A DNA stretch of 64,000 nt, from positions 482,795 to 546,794 of the forward strand of contig JAOSJK010000012.1 of assembly GCA_027494135.1 (NCBI GenBank). Reading direction: 5' to 3'. The first letter of the stretch is position 1. Each line of letters starts with the position of its first letter. Position numbers and translations under genes: made by a program. Shown piece by piece: positions 46,949 through 56,283 of the stretch. This DNA comes from Acidimicrobiia bacterium (GTDB lineage Bacteria > Actinomycetota > Acidimicrobiia > IMCC26256 > PALSA-610). Under the pieces are notes generated by a model, which saw only the letters and a program-made list of their open reading frames with translations, had not been told where the DNA came from and did no database searches.

Positions 46949-47528
46949 GACGCGTTCAGGAACTCGACTATGCGGTCCTTCGCGGATCGCTTCGCGAGCC
47001 ACGCGCCGCCGGGCCACTGCTTCCAGGTGATCAATCCCTTGAGCCGCAGGAGCTCGATGCGCGGGTGATCCTTCGGATAGCCCCTCGGCGCGGTCTTCAG
47101 CGAGCCGTGCGCCGTCACCTCTATCCCGCGCGCTGCAGGTCGGCGACGATCTCCGCGAGCGCCGCTCCGCTTGGGTCGTCGGCGACGGCGCGCCGGTACC
47201 GGTCGAGCTGATCGCTCTCCATCGTGTACGTGCCGCATCCGGCGCCGAGACCGTCGGAGGAGAACTGCATGTAGCCGCCGCACTGAAGGGTCGCGCCGAT
47301 CGCCGTCTTGTACGGCGATTTGTCCTTGCTGAATCTCACGTCGCGGTGCGGACGGAAGACCTTCCCCTCACCGAACTCCGGCTCGAGCTCTGCGAGCAGC
47401 GCCTCCATCGGGGCACGCACCTGCTCGTCGTAGACGTCGCGGTGCGCATGCCAGTACGCCTTGGAGTTGTCGGCCTCGAGCCCCTCGTAGAACTCGACGG
47501 CGGCGGACGACCAACCTCGGAAATCCAT
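46879..47528 (-). CDS. DUF2461 (TIGR02453) family protein, frame broken near 47125
   Basis: A protein of about 215 residues of the DUF2461/TIGR02453 family of unknown function. Visible family blocks: MDFRGWSSAAVEFYEGLEADNSKAYW, VRFSKDKSPYKTAIGATL, and KGLITWKQWPGGAWLAKRSAKDRIVEFL. One missing base near 47125 separates LQRAG from IEVTAHGSLK. The stop is in the first of three tandem 3'-end repeats. A partial copy of the same gene is at 53152-53340. Confidence 0.88.
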
Positions 47529-47590
47529 GCTGCGGACGCTATCGGCGGCAGTGCTCCCGTGGAGCGCGGCCGACTACCCACCACACCAGA

Positions 47591-47681
47591 GTCGCCCCCC
47601 GAGCCCGGCGGAAACGACTCACGTATCATCGCGACGACCGTGCCCGAGGACCCGACGATGCGGGTTGATCCCTCCGCCAAG
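47591..47681. repeat. 91-bp direct repeat, copy 1
   Basis: About 84% identical to 53341-53431; the last 40 bases (ACCCGACGATG, GGGTTGATCCCTCCGCCAAG) are nearly identical. It lies about 60 bases upstream of the DUF2461 gene, on the opposite side from its stop. Confidence 0.8.
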
Positions 47682-47762
47682 ACCATGCGATCGCGATGCT
47701 CGAACACCAGCGCTCGTGGCCAAGCCGTTGGGACAGATCGCGGAGTAGTCGCCGAGATCACG

Positions 47763-47999
47763 ATGTTGTCGAGTGACCCTCGTCAGGACCTCTGGTCTCG
47801 GACGTTCGATCTGGTCTTGGCGGAGCAGCTGTGGCTCGGCGAGTTCGAGGATGATGCAGCCAGGTCGGATCGTCTCGTTCATGTAGGACGAGAGGGGTCC
47901 GTGAAAGCTCGGCGCGTGGCCATGCGGCTACTCGAGCTCGTTGAGGTGCTCGGGAACCTCGACCGCGCCACGCTCAGCTCACTTCCCGAGATGGCCTGA
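47763..47999 (+). CDS. small hypothetical ORF (78 residues)
   Basis: MLSSDPRQDLWSRTFDLVLAEQLWLGEFEDDAARSDRLV is amphipathic and the codon use looks coding, but no family is recognised, no ribosome site precedes it, and it lies beside repeat-rich sequence. It may be a decayed fragment. Confidence 0.3.
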   Translation: MLSSDPRQDLWSRTFDLVLAEQLWLGEFEDDAARSDRLVHVGREGSVKARRVAMRLLELVEVLGNLDRATLSSLPEMA

Positions 48000-48051
48000 C
48001 ATCCACACCGGATTGTTGAGCCGGTAGACGAGCGCGCCGCCCGACTTGCTG

Positions 48052-50533
48052 TCAGTCGCCGCTCAGCGCGTCGATCAGCTCGATGCGACGTAGGCGCACC
48101 GCCGGCGGGATCGCTCCCGCGGTCGCGATCGTGAAGGCAGCAACACCCGCGACCAGGGCGGGTAGCAACGGCAGAACAGGAGGCGGTCGGACACCGACCA
48201 CGAACGACGTCGCGTTTCGCATCGGCCCGGCCAGCAACAACCCGACCGCCGCCCCCTGGAAGGCACCGAGGCCCGCCAATACGGCAGCTTCCGCGGTGGT
48301 GATGGCACCGAGAACCGCAGTGCTCACCCCGGAGGCTACAAGGGTCGCGAATTCCTGTCTGCGTTGGATCGCGACCAAACCCACCGAGATGGTCGCCGCC
48401 GCGCCGACGACGATGAACAGCATGCGGGACAGCACACTGAAGGGGTCCAGATACTCGTTGATGCTCGCGACGCTGTCGGCGGCGAGACTGGCTGCATCGG
48501 CGACACGGATCCGCGGGTCGAGCGCCAGGACCTGATCTCGCATTGCGCTGACGGATTGGTCGGGCGTCGGGGTCACGATGAGCGGGTCTGGGGCTTGGTA
48601 CCCCCAGTTCGCATCGACGCTAGCCATGTTGACGATCGCGATGAGCCCCGCGTTGTCTAGGTACTCGACGACGGCACGGATCGGAAGGGTCAGCGGGCCA
48701 GATGGCGTGTCGATCTCGAGGTCGTCACCGACAGCCAGCTTCAGGGTGCGCGCGAGCGGAGCGCCGATGGCCACGCCATCGGAGATGGCCTCGGGTACGG
48801 ACGCGCCGTCGATGACGGTCGTGCGGTTACCTGGAGTGTCGGAGGCCACGACGGCGATATCGAGACCTCTGGTGCGCGTCAGGATGAATGCTTCACGCGA
48901 CACCGTGCCTGGCGCGACCGTTGTCCGGATCCGCTCGAGCAGATCGCTACCAATCTTCGAGTCGATCATCGTCGCGTCGTTGAAGGGCACGGTGTTGACC
49001 GCGAACCCCGCGCCCACCAGCTGTGAAGCGTTGTCGCGCACGGTCGTCGCCATCGCCGGAGCGAGCCCCCCGAGGACGACGCTTAGTGCAACGGTGAACG
49101 CGACACCGAGCGATACACCGCCTACGCGGCTTCCATTGCCAGCGAGGTTCGCGAGGAACAACCGCGCACCCGGGCGGGATTGGCTGCGCTTGGCTGCCCA
49201 GCGGAGCAGCATCGGAGTGCTCACGGACGCGGCCGTGAACCCACCGACGACTACAAGGGCGACGGCCACGAGGCTGACCGTGGCCGCGGTTGGCCGCAGT
49301 CCGGGTCTGCCAACCATCGCCGCAGACAGGGCCAGGCCGGCTGCCAGGGCGACAGCGGCCGAGATGAGCGCCATGGGACGACCTCGCTCGTCGCGCACGG
49401 CATTGCCCCTGCTGAGCGGCGCTGACCTGGGAGATGTCGACATCGAGGGCACGCCACGCCGGTACCGAGAACGCGGCCGCGACGACCGCGACGGCGCCGA
49501 GGAGCGCCGGCACCAGGGACGTAGCGGAGACGGCCAGCTCGACCGATGTCCCCGTGTAGCTCGCGAGCAGATCGGACAGCGATGCCGTCAGAAGCCCTCC
49601 GACGACAACACCGAGCGTTGCGGCGACCGCTCCACCTGCGAGCCCGTAGACGAGGCCCTCGAGCCAGATGTCTCGCCAGATGCTCAGGCGCGTGCGCCCA
49701 ACTGCCCGTTCGATCGCCAGGTCACGCTGGCGTTCGAGGAGCAGGAGGCGCCCGATGCTCCGAGCCAGCAGGAAGGCGATCACCGCCCCGAGGGAACCAA
49801 CGACGATCAGCAAGCCAGTGATCTCTCCCGCAACGTCGGGGCCCGGTGACGGATCGCTCTTCGTGAGCACTCGGGTGTCGGGAGCACGTTCTCCCAGCGC
49901 GCGAGCGACAGCACCCTGGTCTGCTCCGTCGGCCAACACGACGTAGACCACGTCGAGCCTGTTCCCTCGCCCGAGCAGCTGCTGGCCTCGCGCCAGCCCC
50001 GTGACGACGAATCGGCCGTCGTTGACTGCTTGGAGGTCCTCGACCGCCACGGCCGACGCCAGGTCCAGTGTCCCGCCGGTCATCTCGACGGTAGAGGCGG
50101 CGCGCACCAGCTCGGGCGATGTGAATGCTGGAGCACCGTCCTCAGCCCACAGGGTCGGGTCGCACTTCTCGAGGCCCGGCACCAGAGGCGACGCGGAGCA
50201 GTCCACGCCGAGCACGACGATCGGGTTCCCACTTCGACCGTCACGGCCAATCCCTTGGGCGACGCCCACCACCGCATCGACACCCGGGATGTCGCCGATC
50301 CGACCGGGGAGCTCGGCCGGGAGACCGCCCTTCAACGTGGATCCGACAACACGGAGCTCTGATGGGCCGGCCAGCTCTTCACCTAGGCGCTTGGTCGCCA
50401 GCTCGGCACTGCGGACCTCGAGCAGGACGCCGACCAGAGGCGCCAGACCGATGCCGACGACAGCGATGAGCATCAGCGCCCGGGAACGCCGGCCCGCGAG
50501 CCGGCGGATCACGAACCAACGGAGCCGGGTCAC
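48052..50533 (-). CDS. FtsX-type ABC transporter permease, frame broken near 49405
   Basis: Permease of the MacB/FtsX class, about 825 residues. The N-terminal frame gives RRLAGRRSRALMLIAVVGIGLAPLVGVLL, an extracytoplasmic domain, and three helices (GLLIVVGSLGAVIAFLLARSI, GLAGGAVAATLGVVVGGLL, LVPALLGAVAVVAAAF). After an indel near 49405 the second half gives two helices, a second extracytoplasmic domain and a three-helix FtsX unit (MLFIVVGAAATISVGLVAIQRRQEF, ITTAEAAVLAGLGAFQGAAVG). Its GTG overlaps the ATPase stop (GTGA). It works with the ATPase upstream. Confidence 0.88.
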
Positions 50534-51165
50534 AGCAGCGCGCCGTCGCGAAGAACGAGCCGGCGATCGGCGAGCGAGGCGATCCGTTCGTCGTGCGTCA
50601 CGAGTAGGACGGCCGCACCGACCTCGGACACCGAGGTCGTGAGAACATCGATGACAGCGTTGCCCGTCGCGGAGTCCAGGTTGCCGGTCGGTTCGTCAGC
50701 CACGACCAGCGACGGGCCGAACACCAGCGCTCTGGCGATCGCGGTTCGCTGCATCTCCCCGCCGGAGAGCTCACGTGGACGGTGATCGCGTCGGTGGCTC
50801 AAGCCGAGGAGGTCCAGCTTCTCATCGACGCCACGGAGATCCCGCTGCCCGTGAGCGACCAGGGGAAGTGCCACGTTCTCCCACACGCTGAGCGCCGGCA
50901 GAAGGTGGAAGAACTGGAAGACGAAGCCGAGCTTCGTGCGCCGCAGTCGGGACAGCTCTCGGTCACCGCAACCGGCGAGCTTCATCCCGCCGATGTGCAC
51001 GGTGCCGACGTCAGGGGTGGTGAAGCCGCCGGCGAGGTGTAGCAACGTCGACTTGCCGGATCCGCTGCGACCGACGATGGAGACGAACTCGCCCTCGCGG
51101 ATGATCAGGTCCACCCCGGTGAGAGCATGGACCTCCTCCTCCCCGCGCCGAAAGCTCTTCGTCAC
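50530..51165 (-). CDS. ABC transporter ATPase (FtsE/LolD/MacB type)
   Basis: ATP-binding protein for the FtsX-type permease. Walker A VGRSGSGKSTLLHLAGG, Q-loop LGFVFQFFHLLP, signature LSGGEMQRTAIARAL, Walker B SLVVADEPTGNLD and H-loop LLVTHDERI are present. As read it starts at GTG 51165; the family usually begins about 10 residues earlier, and LELRAV lies in frame upstream without a start codon. An error there is possible. Likely a lipid or antimicrobial exporter. Confidence 0.9.
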   Translation of the reverse strand: MTKSFRRGEEEVHALTGVDLIIREGEFVSIVGRSGSGKSTLLHLAGGFTTPDVGTVHIGGMKLAGCGDRELSRLRRTKLGFVFQFFHLLPALSVWENVALPLVAHGQRDLRGVDEKLDLLGLSHRRDHRPRELSGGEMQRTAIARALVFGPSLVVADEPTGNLDSATGNAVIDVLTTSVSEVGAAVLLVTHDERIASLADRRLVLRDGALL

Positions 51166-51737
51166 CGCCCGAAGCTCGAGAGCGACAGGACGAGGAGGCG
51201 GTAGAGGAGACGCTTCTTGCCGAGCGCGCTGGTGGTTCCAGCGGGCACCGCCCGCCGGGGAGCAGAGCTGCCGGCTCTCGTTCCCACGGCGTGCGATGGG
51301 CCTTCGGTAGAGGTCGCGTTGGTCGCCTTCGTCACCGGGGCCCGCTTCGTCGCACTCCGTGTAGGCGAGGCAGCAGACTCCGGTGACGTGTCAGCCGTTC
51401 CAGCTCCGATCGATGCCGCGGTCGCGCGGCACTGCGCTCCCATCGGGCATCCGCAACCGGGGGTCGGGTCCGAGGTCCGGCGCCATCGGACCGTCGCGTC
51501 ATCGCTATCGATCTCGAGCCCACAGCCGGCGTCGAGCGCGTCGAAGGACCGAGTGTCGAGGGCCGGCCCGAGGCCGGTCGCGTTGATGACCTCGACGCTC
51601 CGAGCGGAGACCCGGTCCTCGCCGCGCTGAGCGACGCGTTCCCGAATCGCGTCAGGGATCGAGCCCTTCAACAGTGCCACCGGAGCATCCCCGGCGTGCA
51701 CCTCCGCCACCAACTCGTCCGCAGCTCTGACGCTCAC
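51162..51737 (-). CDS. unrecognised first gene of the ABC operon
   Basis: A 191-residue ORF starting at GTG 51737. The first 110 residues look coding (ELVAEVHAGDAPVALLKGS, SVEVINATGLGPALDTRSFDAL, LEIDSDDATVRWRR) and end in a Cys-rich GCGCPMGAQC. The remainder is Ser/Ala/Thr-rich and has weaker third-base GC bias, so a frame error or an early true stop is possible. There is no signal peptide. It precedes the ATPase with a TGA/GTG overlap. It could be a substrate, a metallochaperone-like partner or a regulator; I cannot choose. Confidence 0.45.
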   Translation of the reverse strand: MSVRAADELVAEVHAGDAPVALLKGSIPDAIRERVAQRGEDRVSARSVEVINATGLGPALDTRSFDALDAGCGLEIDSDDATVRWRRTSDPTPGCGCPMGAQCRATAASIGAGTADTSPESAASPTRSATKRAPVTKATNATSTEGPSHAVGTRAGSSAPRRAVPAGTTSALGKKRLLYRLLVLSLSSFGR

Positions 51738-51760
51738 CGTATCCTCATCTCATATTGACG

Positions 51761-51780
51761 GGTTATCTCACCTAATAACC
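51761..51780. promoter_or_regulatory. inverted repeat GGTTAT-N8-ATAACC in AT-rich divergent promoter
   Basis: Six-base perfect arms 24 bases from the ABC-operon start and 54 bases from the divergent TetR gene. The surrounding 51740-51830 stretch is much more AT-rich than the genome around it and contains a candidate rightward promoter (TTGAAG 51789-51794, 17 bp, TAGTCA 51812-51817). Confidence 0.5.
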
Positions 51781-51833
51781 TGATCGATTTGAAGACCTTA
51801 TCAGTCATGCGTAGTCAATGGTAGAGTCGTTCC

Positions 51834-52451
51834 ATGACACAGGATCCCGACGAGATCGACGGCTCGCGGGGAGCGCAGACGAGGCGGTCGATCCTGAGCG
51901 CCGCGGTCGAACGCTTCGCCCTCGTCGGGTACCAGTCGACGAAAGTCAGCGACATCGCCCGAGAGGTCACGATCAGCCCGGCGGCTGTGTACTCGTACTT
52001 CCCCAACAAGCGGGCGCTGTTCGAGGAGGCCGTCGACCACGACGCGTCGCTCTACATCGCCGAGTGCTTCGCGTTGCTCGACGACGAGACCTTCAAGCTC
52101 GACTGGGCCACTGTGTTCGTGTCCCTGATCGCCGGCCTGCCCACCCACCCGCTGGCTAGGCGGGTGCTCAACGGTGACGAAGGCAAGAGCATCGAACGCC
52201 TCGCCGACCTCCCCGCAGTCGCCGACCTCCGCGCACGTCTCGCCGCCGCGTTGCGACGCGGCCAGGCCCAGGGGGACATTCGGGCCGATATCGACCCGGA
52301 GCTGATGGCGCTCGGTATCGAAGCGATGCTGATGAGCGTCCTGATCGCCATCGTCCAAGTCGGAGGCGAACCGGACGCGGCTCGCACAGCAGGGCTGCTG
52401 GCACTGCTCGACTCAGCGCTCGCTGTGCCTGGTGGTCAATCCGAGCAATGA
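51834..52451 (+). CDS. TetR-family transcriptional regulator
   Basis: A 205-residue TetR regulator: helix-turn-helix RRSILSAAVERFALVGYQSTKVSDIAREVTISPAAVYSYFPNKRALFEEAV, and C-terminal domain with HPLARRVLNGDEGKSIERLADLPAV and ELMALGIEAMLMSVLIAIVQVGG. It is a paralogue of the TetR at 37647. It is divergent from the ABC operon and is the likely repressor of it, through the inverted repeat between them. Confidence 0.92.
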   Translation: MTQDPDEIDGSRGAQTRRSILSAAVERFALVGYQSTKVSDIAREVTISPAAVYSYFPNKRALFEEAVDHDASLYIAECFALLDDETFKLDWATVFVSLIAGLPTHPLARRVLNGDEGKSIERLADLPAVADLRARLAAALRRGQAQGDIRADIDPELMALGIEAMLMSVLIAIVQVGGEPDAARTAGLLALLDSALAVPGGQSEQ

Positions 52452-52597
52452 TCGTGGACGCCCGGCGGCAAGCGCTCCTCTCGACCGTCGAGATTCGCCC
52501 ACGGGGATGGTGTATGGGCTCTGGTCTGATGGGGTGAGATCCCCCTGACGCGACGGCCACCGCGTCAACGTCGTGACGGTCTTCCACAAGGATCGGC
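52452..52597. other. unassigned spacer before the IS remnant
   Basis: No supported gene or repeat seen. Upstream boundary of a decayed patch. Confidence 0.4.
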
Positions 52598-52910
52598 ATG
52601 AGGAGGAACACGGTGGCAGGCCCCGCTTTGGTGGACCCGCTCGAATCGTCGAACGAGCATCTCGCGCAAGCGGACCCGGATCTGGTTCGGTCGATACTCG
52701 CGGCGTTCGCGGAGCAGCTGATGGCGGCGGACGCGTCGGTGGCGTGCAAAGCGGGCCACGGGGAGCGGAGCCCGGCACGGGTGAACAGCCGGAACGGCTA
52801 TCGGGTCCGCGACCGAGACACTCGGGTCGGCACGATCGATCTGGGGACTCCGACGTTGCGGGACGGCCGCTACTTCCCGCAGTGGCTGTTGGAGCTGCAC
52901 CGCCCTCGAC
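52598..52910 (+). pseudogene. IS256-type transposase N-terminal remnant
   Basis: About 105 residues match the start of IS256 (mutator) transposases: a helical LVRSILAAFAEQLMAADASVACKAGHGERS, then ARVNSRNGYRVRDRDTRVGTIDLGTPTLRDGRYFPQWLLE. Similarity stops near 52905; the DDE catalytic domain is absent. No terminal inverted repeats were found. A dead fragment. Confidence 0.75.
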
Positions 52911-53151
52911 GATCACATCGCTTCGATCTGTGCGGAGATCCACGTCGATACCGACGCCCGCAGCCAGCGGCGCGAAGATCCCCGAGCCAACGTTCTGCGC
53001 GCACCGGGTCCGACGATCCGGGGCTACAGGCAGTCCACCTCGTCGTCGCTGGCGCGCACCTCAGCCTCCCAAGGCTTCTACGCGATGGTGACGGTCAGCA
53101 TCGCAAGCAGGTGCGCTGACACCGAGCCTCCACGCCGTTCGGCACGCCGAG
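52911..53151. other. unassigned sequence between two remnants
   Basis: A frame with ALDDHIASICAEIHVDTDARSQ is open for about 60 codons but is not recognised. Probably decayed coding sequence. Confidence 0.35.
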
Positions 53152-53340
53152 TCACTCGCTCGATGCACTCCTGCCGATCTCGACTCGTGCCGCCTCCAAC
53201 TGCCAGTCCCGCTCCTTGACCGGATGGCCCGGACCCCGTGCCAACACAGCCATCGCGGCGTCCTTCACGGTGCAGCGGATACCGATAGCCGTCTTGTACG
53301 GCGACCTGTCGCGGCTGAACCTCACGGCGCCGAGCGTCGC
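53152..53340 (-). pseudogene. DUF2461 gene fragment
   Basis: VRFSRDRSPYKTAIGIRCTV matches VRFSKDKSPYKTAIGATLQ of the intact DUF2461 gene at 46879-47528. The N-terminal half and start are missing: the gap between the match and the upstream 91-bp repeat is 49 bases here but about 283 at the intact locus. The sequence after the match diverges. Confidence 0.7.
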
Positions 53341-53431
53341 GATCTCCCCCGAGCCCGCCGGGATCCCTTCACCTATCATCGCGGCCACCGCGCCCGAGGA
53401 CCCGACGATGAGGGTTGATCCCTCCGCCAAG
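53341..53431. repeat. 91-bp direct repeat, copy 2
   Basis: Partner of 47591-47681, in the same orientation, also lying just upstream of a DUF2461 sequence. Together they indicate a segmental duplication. Confidence 0.8.
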
Positions 53432-53489
53432 CGCGACATCGAGCCAGACACACCTCAGGCCAGTGCGTCCTCCCGAAGGGAACCAGCTC

Positions 53490-54170
53490 ATGACACGCCT
53501 CCTGCACGCCGCCCCGGAGTCGACCCCAGCCGCGCCCCACCGGCAGAACGGCCGCACGAGGCGACTCCTCCTGGTCGTCGTGTCGATGGTCACCCTGGCC
53601 GCGGCGGCGTCATGTGGCGGTGACGACGACGACACAGCGTCCGACACCACGGTGGCCGGCGACCCGACGGCGGCGGAGAGCTCGGCGCCGACCGACAGCT
53701 CGGCCACGACGACCTCCGGCGACGGGGAAGCCGACGGCGGTTCACTCCCCGATGCGTGCGACGTGATCGACCTCCCGACCTGGGAGGAGATCACCGCGAT
53801 CGACCTCACACTGCCCGACCAGGACACCGGGCTCATCCCCGGCGGCGGGACCGTGTGCGGCATCTCCGCCGAGGGAACCTCCCTCCCACTCCTGGCCACA
53901 GTGGCGGTCGACTCGATCGGCGCGGCCGGGTCGGTCGAGAACCTCGCGCTCTTCCTCGACGACTACGACGGAATGGAGCAGATCGACGGCATCGGCGACC
54001 GCGCTCTGTACTGGGACCAGGACACGACCTACGAGGGCGACGCGATCGCCGACCGCCCGACGCTGGCCTTCGAGGACGGTGCGGTCAACGTGACGATAAC
54101 GCTCGGCGCCGACGGTCTCGGCCGCGCCGAGCTCGAACTGCTCGCGCAGGCCGTGGCGGACAAGGTCTAG
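53490..54170 (+). CDS. putative lipoprotein with Asp/Thr/Ser-rich linker
   Basis: A 226-residue exported protein. The signal segment LLLVVVSMVTLAAAASC has a lipobox-like cysteine near residue 43, followed by GGDDDDTASD and a Thr/Ser linker, then a globular domain of about 140 residues (ACDVIDLPTWEEITAIDLTLP, ALFLDDYDGMEQIDGIGDRALYWDQ, LAFEDGAVNVTITLG). This is the general layout of DUF3558-like actinobacterial lipoproteins. ATG 53490 is preferred over 53415 because it places the signal near the N-terminus and follows GAAGGGA. Confidence 0.75.
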   Translation: MTRLLHAAPESTPAAPHRQNGRTRRLLLVVVSMVTLAAAASCGGDDDDTASDTTVAGDPTAAESSAPTDSSATTTSGDGEADGGSLPDACDVIDLPTWEEITAIDLTLPDQDTGLIPGGGTVCGISAEGTSLPLLATVAVDSIGAAGSVENLALFLDDYDGMEQIDGIGDRALYWDQDTTYEGDAIADRPTLAFEDGAVNVTITLGADGLGRAELELLAQAVADKV

Positions 54171-54260
54171 GTCACCGGCGACGCGAAGAAGGGTCGCTCA
54201 TCGAGCTACCGAGCGCGGTTGTCTTGGAACTCGCCGCGGCAGTGGTGCAACGATCGGGCG

Positions 54261-55232
54261 TCAGGCGGTCTTGGCCTTGATCGCCTCGATCAGCGCGGGG
54301 ACGACTTTCTTGCAGTCGCCGACGATCCCGAGGTCGGCGACGGAGAAGATCGGTGCCTCGGAGTCCTTGTTGATCGCGATGATGTTGTCGGAGTTCTTCA
54401 TCCCGACGAGGTGCTGAGTCGCACCTGAGATCCCGATCGCGATGTAGACCTTCGGCTTCACGGTCTTGCCGGTCTGGCCTACCTGGAGCGCGTAGGGAAC
54501 CCAGCCGGAGTCGACGATCGCCCGGGAGGCGCCGAACGCTCCCTTGAGGAGCTTGGCCAGTTCCTCCACCAGGGTCTTGTAGTTGGCCTCGTCGCCGAGG
54601 CCGCGGCCGCCGGAGACGACGATCTCGGCCTCCTCGAGCTTGGGGCCGGTCTGCTCCTCGGCGAAGCGGTCGAGAACCAGGGCCTCGCCGGCGCGACCGG
54701 CATCCACGGAACCGACCTCGACGACCTCTGCGGCCCCACCACCCGCGGACTCCGCTGCGAACGACTTCGGGCGGATCGCGACGAGGTGCGGTCCGGGTCC
54801 GGTGAACTTCGTGTCGACGAGGGTCATGCCGCCGAAGATCGCGGTGCCGACAGTCACGGAGTCGCCGTCGACCGCGAGCGCGAGTCCGTTGGTGAGTGTG
54901 GGGCGGTCGAGCTTGACCGAGAGCAGCGAGGCCGCGTCACGGCCGTCGTAGCTCTGGGAGAAGAGAACGAGATCGGGGGACTCGGCGTCGACGAGGCCGG
55001 CCATCGCGGTCGCAGCCGCGACGCCCGGGAGCATCTCGCCCGGGTCGACGTGGTACAGCTTCGTCGCTCCGTGCTCACCGGCCTGCGCGGCGACCGTCGC
55101 GGCGTCGTCGCCGGCGTAGACGCCTTCCAGCGTCGCGCCGAGCTTGCGGGCTTCTGTGAGCAGCTCGAGCGTCGACGAAGTGACCTTGCCGCCGGCGGCC
55201 TCGACGTGCACCCACACCTTGGAGATCGACAT
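54261..55232 (-). CDS. etfA: electron transfer flavoprotein alpha subunit
   Basis: FAD-binding alpha subunit of ETF, which takes electrons from acyl-CoA dehydrogenases. The C-terminal FAD motif is complete: VVSGGRGLGDEANYKTL, SRAIVDSGWVPYALQVGQTGKTVKPKVYIAIGISGATQHLVGMKNSDNIIAIN and the end SVADLGIVGDCKKVVPALIEAIKAK. 323 residues, normal length, frame intact. It follows etfB after 38 bases. Confidence 0.97.
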   Translation of the reverse strand: MSISKVWVHVEAAGGKVTSSTLELLTEARKLGATLEGVYAGDDAATVAAQAGEHGATKLYHVDPGEMLPGVAAATAMAGLVDAESPDLVLFSQSYDGRDAASLLSVKLDRPTLTNGLALAVDGDSVTVGTAIFGGMTLVDTKFTGPGPHLVAIRPKSFAAESAGGGAAEVVEVGSVDAGRAGEALVLDRFAEEQTGPKLEEAEIVVSGGRGLGDEANYKTLVEELAKLLKGAFGASRAIVDSGWVPYALQVGQTGKTVKPKVYIAIGISGATQHLVGMKNSDNIIAINKDSEAPIFSVADLGIVGDCKKVVPALIEAIKAKTA

Positions 55233-55270
55233 TGTCGTGGTTCCCTTCTGCGTCTCTCGTGCTGCGCGGC

Positions 55271-56050
55271 TCAGATGACCTTGAGGTTCTCGAGGAACTC
55301 GACGACGCGCTCGTGAGCGGTCCCGTCGTCCTCGACCTTCTCTCCGGCCTGGCGTGCCGGCGCTGCCTCCACGTTCGTGATCTCCTGGCGGGCGCCGGCC
55401 CAGCCGACCTGGTCGGCACCCAGGCCGAGGTCGGCCGCCGTGACCGCGTCGACCGGCTTGTTCTTCGCCGCCATGATCCCCTTGAACGACGGGTACCGCG
55501 GCTCGACCACACCTGCGGTCACGCTGACCACCGCCGGCAGCGATGCCTCCACGGTGTCGTACCCCGCCTCGGTCTGCCGCTGGATCTTCACCTTGCCGTC
55601 GCCGGTCTCGACGTGCTTCGCGAACGTGAGGGCGGGCCACCCGAGGAGCGCCGCGACCTGCCCCGGCACCGTCCCCGCGTAGCCGTCGCTCGACTCGGTG
55701 GCAGTGAGGACCAGGTCGACGTCGCCCACTCGCTCGATCGACTTCGCGATCACCTTCGAGGTGGAGAGGGAGTCTGAGCCGGCGAGGGCGGGGTCAGAGA
55801 CGAGCACGGCCCGGGCGGCTCCCATCGCGAGGGCGGTCCGCAGCCCGGAGACCTCGTCGTTCGGCGCCATGGAGACGAGCACGACCTCGCCGCCGCCGGC
55901 GGCCTCGACGAGCTGTAGGGCCATCTCGACGCCGTAGCTGTCGGATTCGTCCAGGATGAGCTTCCCCTCCCGCTTGAGGGTGTGCTCGGCGGTTAGCTCG
56001 CCCGGCACGGCCGGGTCCGGAATCTGCTTCACGCAGACGACGACGTTCAT
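55271..56050 (-). CDS. etfB: electron transfer flavoprotein beta subunit
   Basis: Adenine-nucleotide-binding beta subunit of ETF, 259 residues. Family blocks: VCVKQIPDP, ESDSYGVEMALQLVEA, DLVLTATESSDGYAGTVPGQVAALLGWP and YPSFKGIMAAKNKPV. With etfA downstream it forms the usual pair. The acyl-CoA synthetase and CaiB-type gene elsewhere in the window fit a fatty-acid-oxidising lifestyle. Confidence 0.97.
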   Translation of the reverse strand: MNVVVCVKQIPDPAVPGELTAEHTLKREGKLILDESDSYGVEMALQLVEAAGGGEVVLVSMAPNDEVSGLRTALAMGAARAVLVSDPALAGSDSLSTSKVIAKSIERVGDVDLVLTATESSDGYAGTVPGQVAALLGWPALTFAKHVETGDGKVKIQRQTEAGYDTVEASLPAVVSVTAGVVEPRYPSFKGIMAAKNKPVDAVTAADLGLGADQVGWAGARQEITNVEAAPARQAGEKVEDDGTAHERVVEFLENLKVI

Positions 56051-56283
56051 GTGACTCCCGAGGTCGTGCGCGCGGCCGGCCGGCTCGACCGGGACCCGAC
56101 GCGGCTCTTCGATGCGGCGATTCGATGCGGGGGTTGTACCTGCGGGAGTGATTGTGCCGCGGCCGGCGGGGCGGCGTCGAAACGTGCCGTGGCGCCCCGG
56201 GCCGCCCGCCCACGGGTGGCCGGAAAGGCCGGCGGGTCGGGCGGTGGTCGCCCGACGGGCACCGAACGTGGCATCTTGTCCGG

